Shown piece by piece: positions 26,233 through 35,453 of a stretch of DNA of 64,000 nucleotides. The DNA lies in the NCBI GenBank assembly GCA_963713545.1, contig CAVQME010000008.1:113119-177118 (forward strand), written 5' to 3'. The position numbers were made by a program, and so were the translations under genes. The notes below the pieces were generated by a model, which made no database searches, was not told where the DNA came from, and was given only the letters and a program-made list of their open reading frames with translations. The first letter of the stretch is position 1. Every line of letters starts with the position of its first letter. The DNA is from CAVPLM01 sp963713545 (GTDB taxonomy: Bacteria; Actinomycetota; Thermoleophilia; RBG-16-64-13).

Positions 26233-27137
26233 ACGCGCCCGAGCGAGGCCAGCCGCCCCCTTCAGACTCGGCGCAGCTCAGTGGCGCGGCGTCGGGTACG
26301 GGCCCGCCGTCAAATACAGATCCGGCGTCGGGCACGGACACTGCGTCACTCCCGGATCCCGCACAGCACAGCGCCCGTTACCCGACAGACACGACCTACC
26401 TCAGGGATCTCTTCAGCGCGAGTGCCCGCTACTACGAATGGGTGAACATGGTGACCAGTATGGGACAGGTGGTCCTCTGGCGGCGGGAGGTGATAAGAGC
26501 GGCTCGCTTGCGACCGACCGACAAGGTCCTGGACGCATTTTGCGGCCCAGGGGGCCTGGCCGAACACGCCTTGCCCCACCTGGGCAAGGGAGGCAGGCTG
26601 GTGCTGGCCGACCTCAGTCCGGTCATGCTTCGTGAGGCCCGGATGCGTTTGGAACGGGTGCGCGCCGGGCTGAGAGACTCGGGGCGAAGGGGAGCGGCCC
26701 AGGAGGGCTCGGGCCCCGAGGTCGACTATGTTGCCGGCGATCTGCTTCATGACGAGCTCGGCTTGAGCGACTTCGACGTCGTGCTTCTGGGCTGGGGCCT
26801 CCGCTACGTCGAGGACGTGCCCGCGGCTCTGGCCCGCATGCGCACCTTTCTCCGGCCGGAAGGGCGTCTCGTGATCCTGGAGTTCACCCGCCCGCCTTCG
26901 ATGAGTTGGGCGACACCCGCTCACGTCTACTTCCGCTACATCGTCCCGAGGGTCGGCTCCTTGCTCGCCCAGGACAGAGAGCTCCACGCGTACCTGCGGG
27001 TCTCTTCGGCCGGCTTCCTCAGCTCGACCGAGCTCGGGCTTGCCGTCGAAGACACCGGGTTCGCACTGATCCACCGCCGCACGTATCTTGATGGGCTCGT
27101 CACCATCTTGGTGGGGGTGCCGAAAGGGTTCGGATGA
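26229..27137 (+). CDS. UbiE/COQ5-like SAM methyltransferase
   Basis: 302 residues from GTG 26229, overlapping the previous stop. The first 50 residues are Pro/Ser/Thr-rich and not conserved. The domain starts at YLRDLFSASARYYEWVNMVTS, like the UbiE/MenG opening; KVLDAFCGPGGLAEHAL is motif I and VLLGWGLRYVEDVPAALARM is the acceptor side. UbiE/MenG methylates a demethylated quinone, but residues are too divergent to claim menaquinone biosynthesis. A poorly conserved insert (residues about 145-165) follows motif II. Confidence 0.82.
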   Translation: MNAPERGQPPPSDSAQLSGAASGTGPPSNTDPASGTDTASLPDPAQHSARYPTDTTYLRDLFSASARYYEWVNMVTSMGQVVLWRREVIRAARLRPTDKVLDAFCGPGGLAEHALPHLGKGGRLVLADLSPVMLREARMRLERVRAGLRDSGRRGAAQEGSGPEVDYVAGDLLHDELGLSDFDVVLLGWGLRYVEDVPAALARMRTFLRPEGRLVILEFTRPPSMSWATPAHVYFRYIVPRVGSLLAQDRELHAYLRVSSAGFLSSTELGLAVEDTGFALIHRRTYLDGLVTILVGVPKGFG

Positions 27138-27192
27138 AGGTCGCGGCATTGCAGCCGCTCCCGTCTGCTGGGGGCGCGATCGCGCCCCTGGA

Positions 27193-27795
27193 CTAGCCGG
27201 GCATCCGGGCGAAGCCGAGCGTTCGAGCCAGCTCGACCAGGATCCCGGCCGTGGCTCCCCAGATCCGGCGATCCCGGTAATGCATGACGTAGAAATGGTG
27301 CCTTATGCTCGCCCGGACGAGGCTTTCGCGCCGATGGTTGGCCGGGTCGAGTACGAAGCTCAGGGGTACCTCGAACACCTCCGCCACCTCGCGCCTGTCC
27401 GGCTCGAGTTCGATCGGGGGTTCTACCCAACCGACGAGGGGATAGACGAGAAAGCGCGAGATCGTCTCGGATGGAGGTAGGCAACCCAGGATCTCAACCC
27501 TCTGGGGAGGCAGCCCGATCTCCTCGAACGCCTCGCGCAGGGCAGCCGCAACTGGGCCTTCATCGTCTGCTTCGACCCGGCCTCCAGGCAGGCTGATCTC
27601 CGCCGGGTGGTTGTTCAGCTCGGCGGTGCGCTGGGTCAGGATGATCGACGGACCTTCTGGATGCCCGATCAGCCCGATGAGGACCGCCGCCGGGACCAGC
27701 GGCATCGCGGACGACAGAGGAGACGAGGGCCGTCCGGCCGGTCCGCGGGGCTCGGCGAGCCCCAGCGGTTCGGCGGGCGGGCACGTGCCTGCCAT
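27193..27795 (-). CDS. Nudix hydrolase, CoA-pyrophosphatase (NudL) type
   Basis: 200 residues. LTQRTAELNNHPAEISLPGG is the UPF0035 motif specific to CoA pyrophosphatases, followed by the Nudix box GGRVEADDEG..AALREAFEEIGL. It should cleave CoA or acyl-CoA to phosphopantetheine and ADP in the cytosol. ATG 27795 is the first standard start, but the frame runs upstream through a typical RDELRRLM helix to a near-start ATC at 27880-27882, which has AGGAGG 5 nt before it. The true start may therefore be ATC, or a base change has hidden one. Convergent with the UbiE-like gene. Confidence 0.88.
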   Translation of the reverse strand: MAGTCPPAEPLGLAEPRGPAGRPSSPLSSAMPLVPAAVLIGLIGHPEGPSIILTQRTAELNNHPAEISLPGGRVEADDEGPVAAALREAFEEIGLPPQRVEILGCLPPSETISRFLVYPLVGWVEPPIELEPDRREVAEVFEVPLSFVLDPANHRRESLVRASIRHHFYVMHYRDRRIWGATAGILVELARTLGFARMPG

Positions 27796-28031
27796 CAGGC
27801 GGCGCAGTTCGTCCCGCCCCGGCGGACGTGCGTTTCGGGCCGAGACCTGCGCGGGCTGAGGAGTGTCGTCGCTCGGGGAGATGTCCGCCTCCTCTCATCG
27901 ACCCCTGTCGTGAACTCGTTGGCAGCAACACCGCCGACGAGCATACCAGCCGGTCGCCGCGAGAGGGGTGGCGCGCGGTCGGTCTGGGTATGAGTTAGGA
28001 AGAACGCGACTTCGATCGAGGTCGACCGGTC

Positions 28032-28766
28032 ATGACCATCTTCATCGGCACTTCGGGGTGGCACTACAGGCATTGGATAGGGCCTTTCTATCCGGATGAT
28101 CTCCCGCCCGACCGGATGCTCCGCTTCTACTCCGCCGAATTCGGAACGGTGGAGGTGAACAGCTCCTTCTACCGACTGCCGGAGAAGAGAACGGTGCTCG
28201 CCTGGAAGGAAGCCACGCCTGACAGGTTCATGTTCGCGTTCAAGGCCAGCCGCTACCTTACCCACATGAAGAAGCTCACTGATGCGGAGGACGCGCTCGC
28301 CACCATGCTCGAACGGGCCCGCGTCCTCCGCCCGAAGCTGGGGCCTGTGCTCTTTCAGCTGCCGCCGAGGTGGCGGGTCGACGTCGACCGCCTGCGGCAG
28401 TTCCTCGAGATCGTCCCCACAGACCTACGAGTAGCCTTCGAATTCCGGGATCCCTCGTGGTTCTCGGACGCCGTCTACGAATCGCTGCGAGAGTTCGGGG
28501 CGGGTCTCTGTGTCTACGACCTGGGTGGCACGGCCTCGCCGCTGATCGTGACCGCAGATCTCGCCTACGTGCGCCTGCACGGACCGGGCGGACCGTATCA
28601 GGGCTTGTACGACACCGGCACCCTTTCGAACTGGGCGGATAGCATGTCGGCATGGAACGCGGAGGGCAGGGACGTCTACTGCTTCTTCGACAACGACGAG
28701 CAGGGGTACGCAGCCCGCAACGCCCGCGAGCTTAAGACTCTCCTCGCGTCGCCAAGCCCACAATGA
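28032..28766 (+). CDS. DUF72 family protein
   Basis: 244 residues. IFIGTSGWHYRHWIGPFYP, RFYSAEFGTVEVNSSFYRLP, RFMFAFKASRYLTHMKKL, GPVLFQLPPRWRVDV, VAFEFRDPSWF, YVRLHGPGGPYQGLYD and CFFDNDEQGYAARNARELK are all DUF72 (YecE) signatures. The TIM-barrel fold has no firmly known function, though Fe-S or DNA-related roles have been suggested. GAGGTCG lies before ATG 28032. Cytosolic. Divergent from the Nudix gene. Confidence 0.9.
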   Translation: MTIFIGTSGWHYRHWIGPFYPDDLPPDRMLRFYSAEFGTVEVNSSFYRLPEKRTVLAWKEATPDRFMFAFKASRYLTHMKKLTDAEDALATMLERARVLRPKLGPVLFQLPPRWRVDVDRLRQFLEIVPTDLRVAFEFRDPSWFSDAVYESLREFGAGLCVYDLGGTASPLIVTADLAYVRLHGPGGPYQGLYDTGTLSNWADSMSAWNAEGRDVYCFFDNDEQGYAARNARELKTLLASPSPQ

Positions 28767-28868
28767 GGTGCCGTCGTTTCGCCGGTTGGCCACCTCGGGT
28801 AGTCCAAACGGGGACGAGTCTGATGAGACACGTGGTCTCCAGTAGCCCGAGAGGCGAGGTGATCGGCA

Positions 28869-29048
28869 GTGCCAATGCTCGGTGAGTGGATAGCATGCGG
28901 AGTCCTGCGGGCGGAGGACTACGACCGCGCCAAGAGGTTCTACATGGACGTGGTGGGGCTGACTCTCACCCATGAGTCTGCGGGTCCGCCCCGCGAGGGC
29001 GGGCATGGTCCGGCCGCTGGGCTCCGCTCTAGGTCGTACGAAACTTAA
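28869..29048 (+). pseudogene. Truncated glyoxalase/VOC-family fragment
   Basis: A 59-codon frame starts at GTG 28869 with GAGGTGAT about 6 nt before it. Its product WIACGVLRAEDYDRAKRFY-MDVVGLTL (in two adjoining parts) matches the first strand and helix of the VOC fold (glyoxalase, bleomycin-resistance). The rest, ESAGPPREGGHGPAAGL, is unrelated, and TAA follows. A full VOC protein would need about 120 residues, so this looks like a 5' remnant lying between DUF72 and the convergent c-di-GMP gene. It could instead be a real short peptide. Confidence 0.5.
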
Positions 29049-29101
29049 GAAGCCGGGCATAGCGTCCCCATCGAGGGGAAAGCCGCGCGACCGAGAGACA
29101 C

Positions 29102-31780
29102 CTAGAAGCAGGCTTGGACCCGGTTACGACCGAGCCGTTTGGCCTCGTACATCGCGGTGTCTGCTCTTTCTATCAACTCCGCTCTGGAAGCCGCGTGGGC
29201 CGGGAACAAAGCAACGCCGATGCTGACGGTGACAGGACCGGTCCCCACCACCAGAGGAGATCGTGCTACCTGCATCCGGATGCGATCGGCCACCTGCATG
29301 CCGCTGGCCAGATCGCAATCGGAAAGCACTGCTACGAACTCTTCGCCCCCGTAGCGGGCGACGATGTCGCCGCGCCGGATCTGTCCTTCGATGATGTGGG
29401 CGACGGCGCGGAGAACCTCGTCCCCCAGCGAGTGCCCCCAACGGTCGTTGAAGGCTTTGAAGTAATCGATATCGACGAAGAGGACGACGAACTCCGACTG
29501 CTGGGCGATCGCCTTGGACACCTCGCCGGCGAGGTGCTCGTGCAGATACCGGTGGTTGTAGATACCGGTAAGACCGTCGATCGTGGCCTCGAACTCCGCT
29601 CGGACGATGCGCTTGGTCACTTCTCCGAGCAAGGAGGCCATCGACGTACGCACGGCGTCTCCGCCATCGTGAGTCAGAGAAGGCCGGGCCGGGGAATCGG
29701 CTGCGACCAGTCCCACTATGTTCCCCTTGCCATCGCGCAGCGGAGCCGAGGCTGTGATCCAGACACCGAACTCGTCCGCGTACAGCGCGTTTCTGTCGGC
29801 TTTCAGCCCCGCCAGTACCTCTCGCATCTCGTCGTCGACTGCGAACAACTCGTCTCCGATGTGGGACTTGCACTGCTCGGTTTCTTCCGAATCGACAACA
29901 AAGACGACCCTGGAACCCACCTTCCGCTGCGTGGTCAGATAGCGGATCCCCTTGCTCGCCTTCAACACATCGTGAAGGACTCGGGCTATCTCTTGGTACT
30001 CGGGCCGTTGTTCGTCCTGCCTTGTCTTAAGCAGTTCGTGTTTGTCGCCGTCTACGAGGGCCGCCGCTCTCTCGGCCACACCCAGGCACATCCTTCTCTG
30101 CTGGTCCAGGTCGTCGAGCACGTCCAGGAACGCGTCGACCATCTCAGGGTCGAACTGCAAACCGCGCCCGTTCTTCAGCTCTGCGCGGCAATCCGCGTAG
30201 CGGAGAGCCTGTCGGTAGGGGCGCAGGCAAGACATGGCGTCATAGGCGTCGACTATGCACATGGCCCGGCTCATGGGAGGGATCTCAGAAGCCTTCAGTC
30301 CATCCGGGTAGCCGTCCCCGTCGTATCTCTCGTGATGGTGGCGGATCGCGTCCGTCTGCTCTTCTTGCACCATGCTGTGCAAGATCTCGGCACTCGTCTC
30401 GGGATGGGCGCGCATGATCGTCCATTCCCGCTCGGTGAGCGGACCGGTCTTGTGCAGGATGGAGTCTGAGACGATCAGCTTGCCGATATCGTGCAGGTAT
30501 CCCGCTTCCTCCGCACGCTGCACCATGTCTTCGCTCCAACCGAGCTTCGTTCCCAAGAGCGATAGGTACTGGGCCACGCGGGCCCCGTGGCCCTGCGTAT
30601 ACCATTCTTTGGCCCCCAGCGCACTGACCAGCGCTTGCAGTCCAGCGACGTGTACGCGACGCAACTCCTGGTATTGCCGAGCGTTGTGTATGGCCAAACC
30701 GGCTTGTTCCGCCAGCCCGCGGGCGAACTCGACATCGGCGTCGCTGAAACGTCGATCCCTCGTGCACTGCGATATGACCATGGTGCCTAGTCTGGAGCGG
30801 CCAAAGGGAAGCGGGATGATGAGTCGGCTTTTCTCCCCGCTCTGCTCCATCTCGGCCTTGACTGAGGGGTCCAGGTCGGGATCTTGTGATCGCTGCTGGA
30901 GAACCTGCTCGCCCTGAAGTCTTCCAGTCTTTCCGGCCCCGGCTGCTAGAGGACCGTCATCGTCCTCTCCGCGCTGGTACATGGTGCATCCGTCGCAGTC
31001 AAGAGCGGTGATGGCCTGATTCGCGACCGCCTCGAGCACCTCGTCCAAGTCCAGGCTGGAATTGATCACCCGGTTCGCATGAAGGAGAGAGGTCAGCCTC
31101 ACGTTCCGCTCGTCTGTTTGCCGAAGCAACTGCGCGGAGTGTATGGCTTGGCCGGCGAGGGCGGCCAAGCCACGGGCCAGGGCCATCTGCGCATCGTCGA
31201 ATTCCCTCTCCTCCTCCGCGTCGTAGAAAGCCATGAGCCCCATACGCTGAGAGCCGACCAGGAGCGGGATCGAGAGGCACGTCTTCTCGCCCCACTTCTG
31301 CATGCTTTCGAGGCTCTCCGGAGCCAGATCAGGGTCCGAGATCCGCTCCAGAAGGGGCCGTCCACTCGCGAGAACCGCCTTCTCTGCAGGACACTCCGAG
31401 AGCGGCAATCGCTCGCCCAGACCCTCCCAACCGGACGGCACCCGCTCGTAGATCGCCAACGGGACGATGGTGGTCGAAGGGGCATCGTACTCGTACACGA
31501 TGCATTCCGGTACTTGCAGAGTTACGGACGCGTGCCAGACCAGCATCCTCAAGGCCTCTTCCAGGCTTTCAGACTCGGCAGCAGCTCGACTCGCCTCCAT
31601 GAGCGAAAGCAGCGCGTCCTGCGAAGCCCAGGGATCTCCCCGGAGCGGAGAGACGGTTCGAACCGGAGTCCGAGGGGCGTCTGCAGGGAAATGGGGCACG
31701 CGGCCGGACTCAGGGGTCAGACCACGAGCGCCGCTGCAGGCAGCGGTGTTGGCGGTATCCTCCTTGATCCAAGCACTCAT
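29102..31780 (-). CDS. GAF-GAF-HD-GYP-sensor-GGDEF c-di-GMP protein
   Basis: 892 residues from ATG 31780. Domains in order: GAF at about 65-215; GAF at about 230-380; HD-GYP at about 390-565 with AGYLHDIGKL and HHHERYDGDGYPDG, the metal ligands of a c-di-GMP phosphodiesterase; a third, partly GAF-like region at about 570-715; and GGDEF at about 720-892 with ARYGGEEF plus the RxxD inhibitory site (RRGD) just before it. Both catalytic domains look intact, so it could make and break c-di-GMP. No transmembrane segment: a soluble sensor. It stands alone, divergent from an ABC exporter. Confidence 0.93.
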   Translation of the reverse strand: MSAWIKEDTANTAACSGARGLTPESGRVPHFPADAPRTPVRTVSPLRGDPWASQDALLSLMEASRAAAESESLEEALRMLVWHASVTLQVPECIVYEYDAPSTTIVPLAIYERVPSGWEGLGERLPLSECPAEKAVLASGRPLLERISDPDLAPESLESMQKWGEKTCLSIPLLVGSQRMGLMAFYDAEEEREFDDAQMALARGLAALAGQAIHSAQLLRQTDERNVRLTSLLHANRVINSSLDLDEVLEAVANQAITALDCDGCTMYQRGEDDDGPLAAGAGKTGRLQGEQVLQQRSQDPDLDPSVKAEMEQSGEKSRLIIPLPFGRSRLGTMVISQCTRDRRFSDADVEFARGLAEQAGLAIHNARQYQELRRVHVAGLQALVSALGAKEWYTQGHGARVAQYLSLLGTKLGWSEDMVQRAEEAGYLHDIGKLIVSDSILHKTGPLTEREWTIMRAHPETSAEILHSMVQEEQTDAIRHHHERYDGDGYPDGLKASEIPPMSRAMCIVDAYDAMSCLRPYRQALRYADCRAELKNGRGLQFDPEMVDAFLDVLDDLDQQRRMCLGVAERAAALVDGDKHELLKTRQDEQRPEYQEIARVLHDVLKASKGIRYLTTQRKVGSRVVFVVDSEETEQCKSHIGDELFAVDDEMREVLAGLKADRNALYADEFGVWITASAPLRDGKGNIVGLVAADSPARPSLTHDGGDAVRTSMASLLGEVTKRIVRAEFEATIDGLTGIYNHRYLHEHLAGEVSKAIAQQSEFVVLFVDIDYFKAFNDRWGHSLGDEVLRAVAHIIEGQIRRGDIVARYGGEEFVAVLSDCDLASGMQVADRIRMQVARSPLVVGTGPVTVSIGVALFPAHAASRAELIERADTAMYEAKRLGRNRVQACF

Positions 31781-32028
31781 GGCGCGCACCCCGGGGACTG
31801 CGACTACTTCCCATGGTTAATCGACCGCGCGGAGCATTGAGTTTAGGGTCGGCGGCGCCTCATCAGCTGAGACCACGCGGAAGTGAGGGGAGGATGATCG
31901 ACACAGCCCAACAGCCTGTCCAGTGGAAAGGCCACACCTGGAGCCTATCTGTGTGGACCTTGGCCAGCACCTCTCTCCATCCCTATTGTCGCGCTTTTGC
32001 CGTAGACTCGCAGTAGGGCCGCAAATCC

Positions 32029-33021
32029 TTGACATCGAGACACGTGGACCGGTCACCTCCACACTCCATACGCACGGAGATGCTGAGCCGACACTTCGGT
32101 GCCGTGAGAGCGTTGGACGACCTCACCTTCGAGGTGGCGGCAGGGAGCGTCTTCGGTTTCTTGGGCCCGAACGGCTCCGGCAAGACCACCACCATCCGAC
32201 TGCTGCTAGGCCTGCTACGTCCGACAGCAGGGCGCGCAGAGGTGCTGGGGTTGGACGCCGGCACTCGTTCCTCTGAGATCCGAGAGCGCGTCGGTGTGCT
32301 TCTCGAGCATCACGGGCTCTACGAGCAGATGAGCGCCCGGGACAACCTGGAGTTCTGGGCACGGGCCTGGCGGATAGAGGGGAAGGAGCGGGCGGCCCGG
32401 ATCCAGGAGTTGCTGGAGCACTTCGGCCTCTGGGGGCGGCGGCAGGATCGGGTGGGACTGTGGAGCCACGGCATGAAGAAGCGGCTCGCCCTCGCTCGAG
32501 CTCTCCTTCCTCGGCCCCAGTTGCTGCTCCTCGACGAGCCCACGGCCGGGCTCGATGTCACCTCTGCGGCAGCCGTGCGGAAAGACCTCGCCGAGTTGGC
32601 GTCGCCAGGTGGGGTCACCGTGTTCATGAGCACCCACAACATGACCGAAGCCGAGCAGCTGTGCGATTACGTAGCCGTCATTCGGGCAGGCAGGTTGCTC
32701 GCCGTGGACAGCCCGGACAGACTGCGGGCCCAGGCGGGCAGTCACCGCGTGGAGATCGTAGGCCGAGGTTTCAGGGCCGAGCTCCTGCGGCTGGTCGAGA
32801 GCCAGCCCTACGTTTCGGCGGTAAGTGCCCACCAGACCAAGCTGACTGTGGAGCTGCGCGACACCAACGACCCTGCCCCCCTGGTCACGCTTCTGGTCAC
32901 CGAGGGTGCGAGCATCGAAGAGGTACATCGTGGCGCCGCCAGCCTGGAGGAGGTCTTTCTTAGCCTGATGGAAGAAGCGGCCGAAGAGGAAGACGCCGAC
33001 GCGGACGAGGTCGACGGATGA
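32029..33021 (+). CDS. ABC-2 type exporter ATPase
   Basis: About 330 residues. Walker A LGPNGSGKTTT, Q-loop and D-loop regions, signature WSHGMKKRLALARAL, Walker B LLLLDEPTAGLD and H-loop MSTHNMTEAEQLCD are complete. The C-terminal about 90 residues are the usual export-ATPase tail and end very acidic (EEEDADADEVDG). The start is uncertain: TTG 32029, GTG 32044 and ATG 32080 are all in frame, none with a strong ribosome-binding site; the family usually begins near IRTEMLSRHFG. It overlaps the permease gene by 4 nt. The likely cargo (drug, Na+ or peptide) cannot be told. Confidence 0.9.
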   Translation: MTSRHVDRSPPHSIRTEMLSRHFGAVRALDDLTFEVAAGSVFGFLGPNGSGKTTTIRLLLGLLRPTAGRAEVLGLDAGTRSSEIRERVGVLLEHHGLYEQMSARDNLEFWARAWRIEGKERAARIQELLEHFGLWGRRQDRVGLWSHGMKKRLALARALLPRPQLLLLDEPTAGLDVTSAAAVRKDLAELASPGGVTVFMSTHNMTEAEQLCDYVAVIRAGRLLAVDSPDRLRAQAGSHRVEIVGRGFRAELLRLVESQPYVSAVSAHQTKLTVELRDTNDPAPLVTLLVTEGASIEEVHRGAASLEEVFLSLMEEAAEEEDADADEVDG

Positions 33022-33743
33022 TCGGCGACATCCTCACGGTGATGTGGAAGGAGCGGAACGCGCTCTTCGTCCAGCCTAGGAGCCGCTACCGCCTGGCGAT
33101 GACCTTAATCGTCCCTCTGGGTCTATCCATCTGGATGCCCTGGGAGGCGGGACCCGACTGGTTCCAGGATTTCCTCCCCTCTCTTATCATCTCCTTCGCC
33201 CTCCCCCTGCTCTTGGTCGGGACCATGGTGCCGGACTCGTTCGCCGGGGAGAGGGAACGAAAGACGTTGGAGACTCTACTGGCCAGCCGTCTGCCAGACC
33301 AGGCAATCTTGTTCGGCAAGCTGTTCGTCGCCATCGCCTACGGATGGTTAGCCGCCATCCTGGCGCTGGTGATCGGCTTTGTGGTGGCCAATGCCACCCA
33401 CTGGACGGGTGAGATAGGTTTCTATGAGCCCTGGGTGCTTCTGGCCGACCTCTGTCTGGGCTTTCTCATCTCGACCCTAGCCGCGAGCGCCGGGGTGCTC
33501 ATCTCGCTCAGAGCCAAGAGCGTCCAGGAGGCTCAGCAGCTGCTCACTACGAGTATCTTCCTGCCTCCGATGATCGCGGGGTTCGTCGCATGGGGCATCC
33601 TCGGCCGTGTCGCCGGTCCGCCGCCGTCCATCGACGCCGGCCTCGTCGTAGCGATCGCCCTGGCCGTGATCGCCGCGCTATGTGTGATCCTCGTCTGGCT
33701 CGCCGTGCGCCGGTTCCGGCGCGACCGGCTGGTCGCGGACTGA
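33018..33743 (+). CDS. ABC-2 type permease
   Basis: 241 residues, about six hydrophobic helices (LAMTLIVPLGLSIW, FALPLLLVGTMVPDSFAGERE, WLAAILALVIGFVV, LLADLCLGFLISTLA, IFLPPMIAGFVAWGIL, VVAIALAVIAALCVILVWL). The ERERKTLETLLASRLPD loop is the typical ABC-2 coupling loop. ATG 33018 overlaps the ATPase stop (ATGA). It forms a simple two-gene exporter with the ATPase. A short Arg-rich tail follows the last helix. Confidence 0.9.
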   Translation: MIGDILTVMWKERNALFVQPRSRYRLAMTLIVPLGLSIWMPWEAGPDWFQDFLPSLIISFALPLLLVGTMVPDSFAGERERKTLETLLASRLPDQAILFGKLFVAIAYGWLAAILALVIGFVVANATHWTGEIGFYEPWVLLADLCLGFLISTLAASAGVLISLRAKSVQEAQQLLTTSIFLPPMIAGFVAWGILGRVAGPPPSIDAGLVVAIALAVIAALCVILVWLAVRRFRRDRLVAD

Positions 33744-33904
33744 GCGCGACGAGCGCCAGGGCTGGGAGCCGGTGACAGCCGCCCCGCCTTTACTCTCGCC
33801 TTACCGGCGCATGATTACAATGCTGAGCGTCGAATGCTGGGCATGAGTGTCGTTCGCAGGCGAGCGTATGCCCGGCTGTGTTCAGCGTTTTAGCGAGGTC
33901 CGTG

Positions 33905-34918
33905 ATGAGGTTCAACAAGAGAACGATAGTCATCTCTGTGGCGTTCATCGCCATCGTGGGGCTCGCGGCTGCGGCATGGGTGCTCACCGATCGCTCGTCG
34001 GCCGGCAATGTCGAAGCAGCAACCGCGTCGACCACCGAGGCCATCGTAGCGACCTCCCAGGGCGAGTCCACGCAGGACGTTCCGACGCAGAGCAGTTCGA
34101 CGCAGAGCAGCTCGGCGGCGTCTTCGACCACAGCGGTTATTGAAGGCGTCGACACGAGCAGCACCGAGTACGCGGCGACAGACACGACCTACGAGAGCGA
34201 TACCGCCTCGATCTCGATCACCGAAGTCACCACGGGTGAGGGTTCCGACACCGTCACGTACTTCGTGGCCGACGTCCAGCTCACTTCGGCGACCGATCTG
34301 TTGGCGGCCTTCTCCGGAGCGGAGTTCGAATCCGAAGTGACTCAAGATACCTCGGAGATCGCCGCGGCCAACGACGCCATCCTCGCCATCAACGGGGACT
34401 ACTACGGCGCGGTGACCGACGGGGTGATCATAAGAAACGGCGTGCTGTATCGAAACGTTCCCACCCGTACCGGACTTGCTCTCTACAAAGACGGGAGCAT
34501 GGCGGTCTACGACGAGACTAAGGTCTCCGCCGAGCAACTGCTGGCAGACGGGGTCTGGAACACCTACTCGTTCGGCCCCGGCCTCCTGGTAGACGGCGAC
34601 GTGCCCGACGACATCGACACCTACGAGGCGGTCAACAATCCCAAACACCCCATCCAAGGGGCCAACCCGCGCACCGGTATCGGCATGATCAGCAACAACC
34701 ACTTCGTCTTCGTGGTAGTGGACGGCAGAAACCCTGGCTACAGCAAGGGAGTCACGCTGGCCGAGTTCGCTCAGATCTTCAAGGACTTGGGTTGCACCAC
34801 TGCCTACAATCTCGACGGCGGCGGCTCTTCCACCATGTACTTCATGGGCAAGGTCGTCAACAACCCTTCCCAGAAACACGGGGAGCGAGCCGTCAGCGAT
34901 ATCCTGTACGTCAAGTGA
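33905..34918 (+). CDS. Secreted phosphodiester glycosidase (NAGPA/DUF2233) family protein
   Basis: 337 residues; I chose ATG 33905 (MRFNKRTIV) because GAGGT lies before it. One N-terminal membrane anchor or signal (IVISVAFIAIVGLAAAAWVL) precedes a Ser/Thr-rich linker to about residue 105. The catalytic fold shows LAINGDYYG, VIIRNGVLYRNV, RTGIGMISNNHFVFVVVDGRNPGYSKGVTLAEFA and YNLDGGGSSTMYF, the core of the NAGPA family. Such proteins remove GlcNAc from phosphodiesters or trim peptidoglycan-linked sugars; the substrate is unknown. Located outside the membrane. Confidence 0.88.
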   Translation: MRFNKRTIVISVAFIAIVGLAAAAWVLTDRSSAGNVEAATASTTEAIVATSQGESTQDVPTQSSSTQSSSAASSTTAVIEGVDTSSTEYAATDTTYESDTASISITEVTTGEGSDTVTYFVADVQLTSATDLLAAFSGAEFESEVTQDTSEIAAANDAILAINGDYYGAVTDGVIIRNGVLYRNVPTRTGLALYKDGSMAVYDETKVSAEQLLADGVWNTYSFGPGLLVDGDVPDDIDTYEAVNNPKHPIQGANPRTGIGMISNNHFVFVVVDGRNPGYSKGVTLAEFAQIFKDLGCTTAYNLDGGGSSTMYFMGKVVNNPSQKHGERAVSDILYVK

Positions 34919-34978
34919 GCCGCTGAGGTCAGACCCTCGCGGTTCGAGCCGGGCACCGACCTCGGTCGCGGAAGCCCG

Positions 34979-35347
34979 CTACGCGATCTCCCACTCCTTG
35001 ACGACCTCGGTCTTTATCAGGCGCACGAGCTCCTGCAGGCCGCCGAAGACGTTCTCCCGGATATCCCCAGCCACCAGCGCGTACATGATGTCGTCGCCGA
35101 CGGTCAGTCTGCCCTCGTTGACCCAGACCCGCACGGCGATCACTCCCTGCCTGGCCTCGACCTGCTCGATCACCTCGGCCAGACGCCCACGATCGTAGGA
35201 GAGGTCCATACCGGTCACCGGCGAGCCGTCGCGGGCCGTGCCTCGGACCACCCCGTTGTGCACGAGGTACATGCCTATCCGCGCGCCGTCCGGGCCGCTC
35301 TTGATCTCGTCCAACCACGTTTGCAGGGATGGGGGGTTATGGTGCAT
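34979..35347 (-). CDS. MoaE-like protein lacking key C-terminal residues
   Basis: 122 residues from ATG 35347 with AAGGAGGACACT upstream. MYLVHNGVVRGTARDGSPV, VTGMDLSYDRGRLAEVIEQVE, EGRLTVGDDIMYALVAGDIRENVFGGLQELVRLIKTEVVKEWE follows the MoaE (molybdopterin synthase large subunit) fold. The His of the AHR motif is Ile here and the second catalytic Lys near the C-terminus (WK) is missing, with only the first (IKT) kept. The C-terminal arm is also absent, so it may be a MoaE relative with another role. No moaD or other cofactor gene is nearby. Confidence 0.7.
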   Translation of the reverse strand: MHHNPPSLQTWLDEIKSGPDGARIGMYLVHNGVVRGTARDGSPVTGMDLSYDRGRLAEVIEQVEARQGVIAVRVWVNEGRLTVGDDIMYALVAGDIRENVFGGLQELVRLIKTEVVKEWEIA

Positions 35348-35453
35348 AGTGTCCTCCTTGTCTTTGCAAGAATACCTTGGACCGCGTCGCGCGGTGCTCC
35401 GCCGCACCAGGACGTGTCGCCCCGATCAGCGTCGGCAGAGGAGGACGTGAGCG

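Noticed and set aside
31893..32016. Small + strand frame upstream of the ABC ATPase
   Set aside because: The purine run lies directly against the ATG with no spacer, and the 40-residue product has no similarity I recognise.
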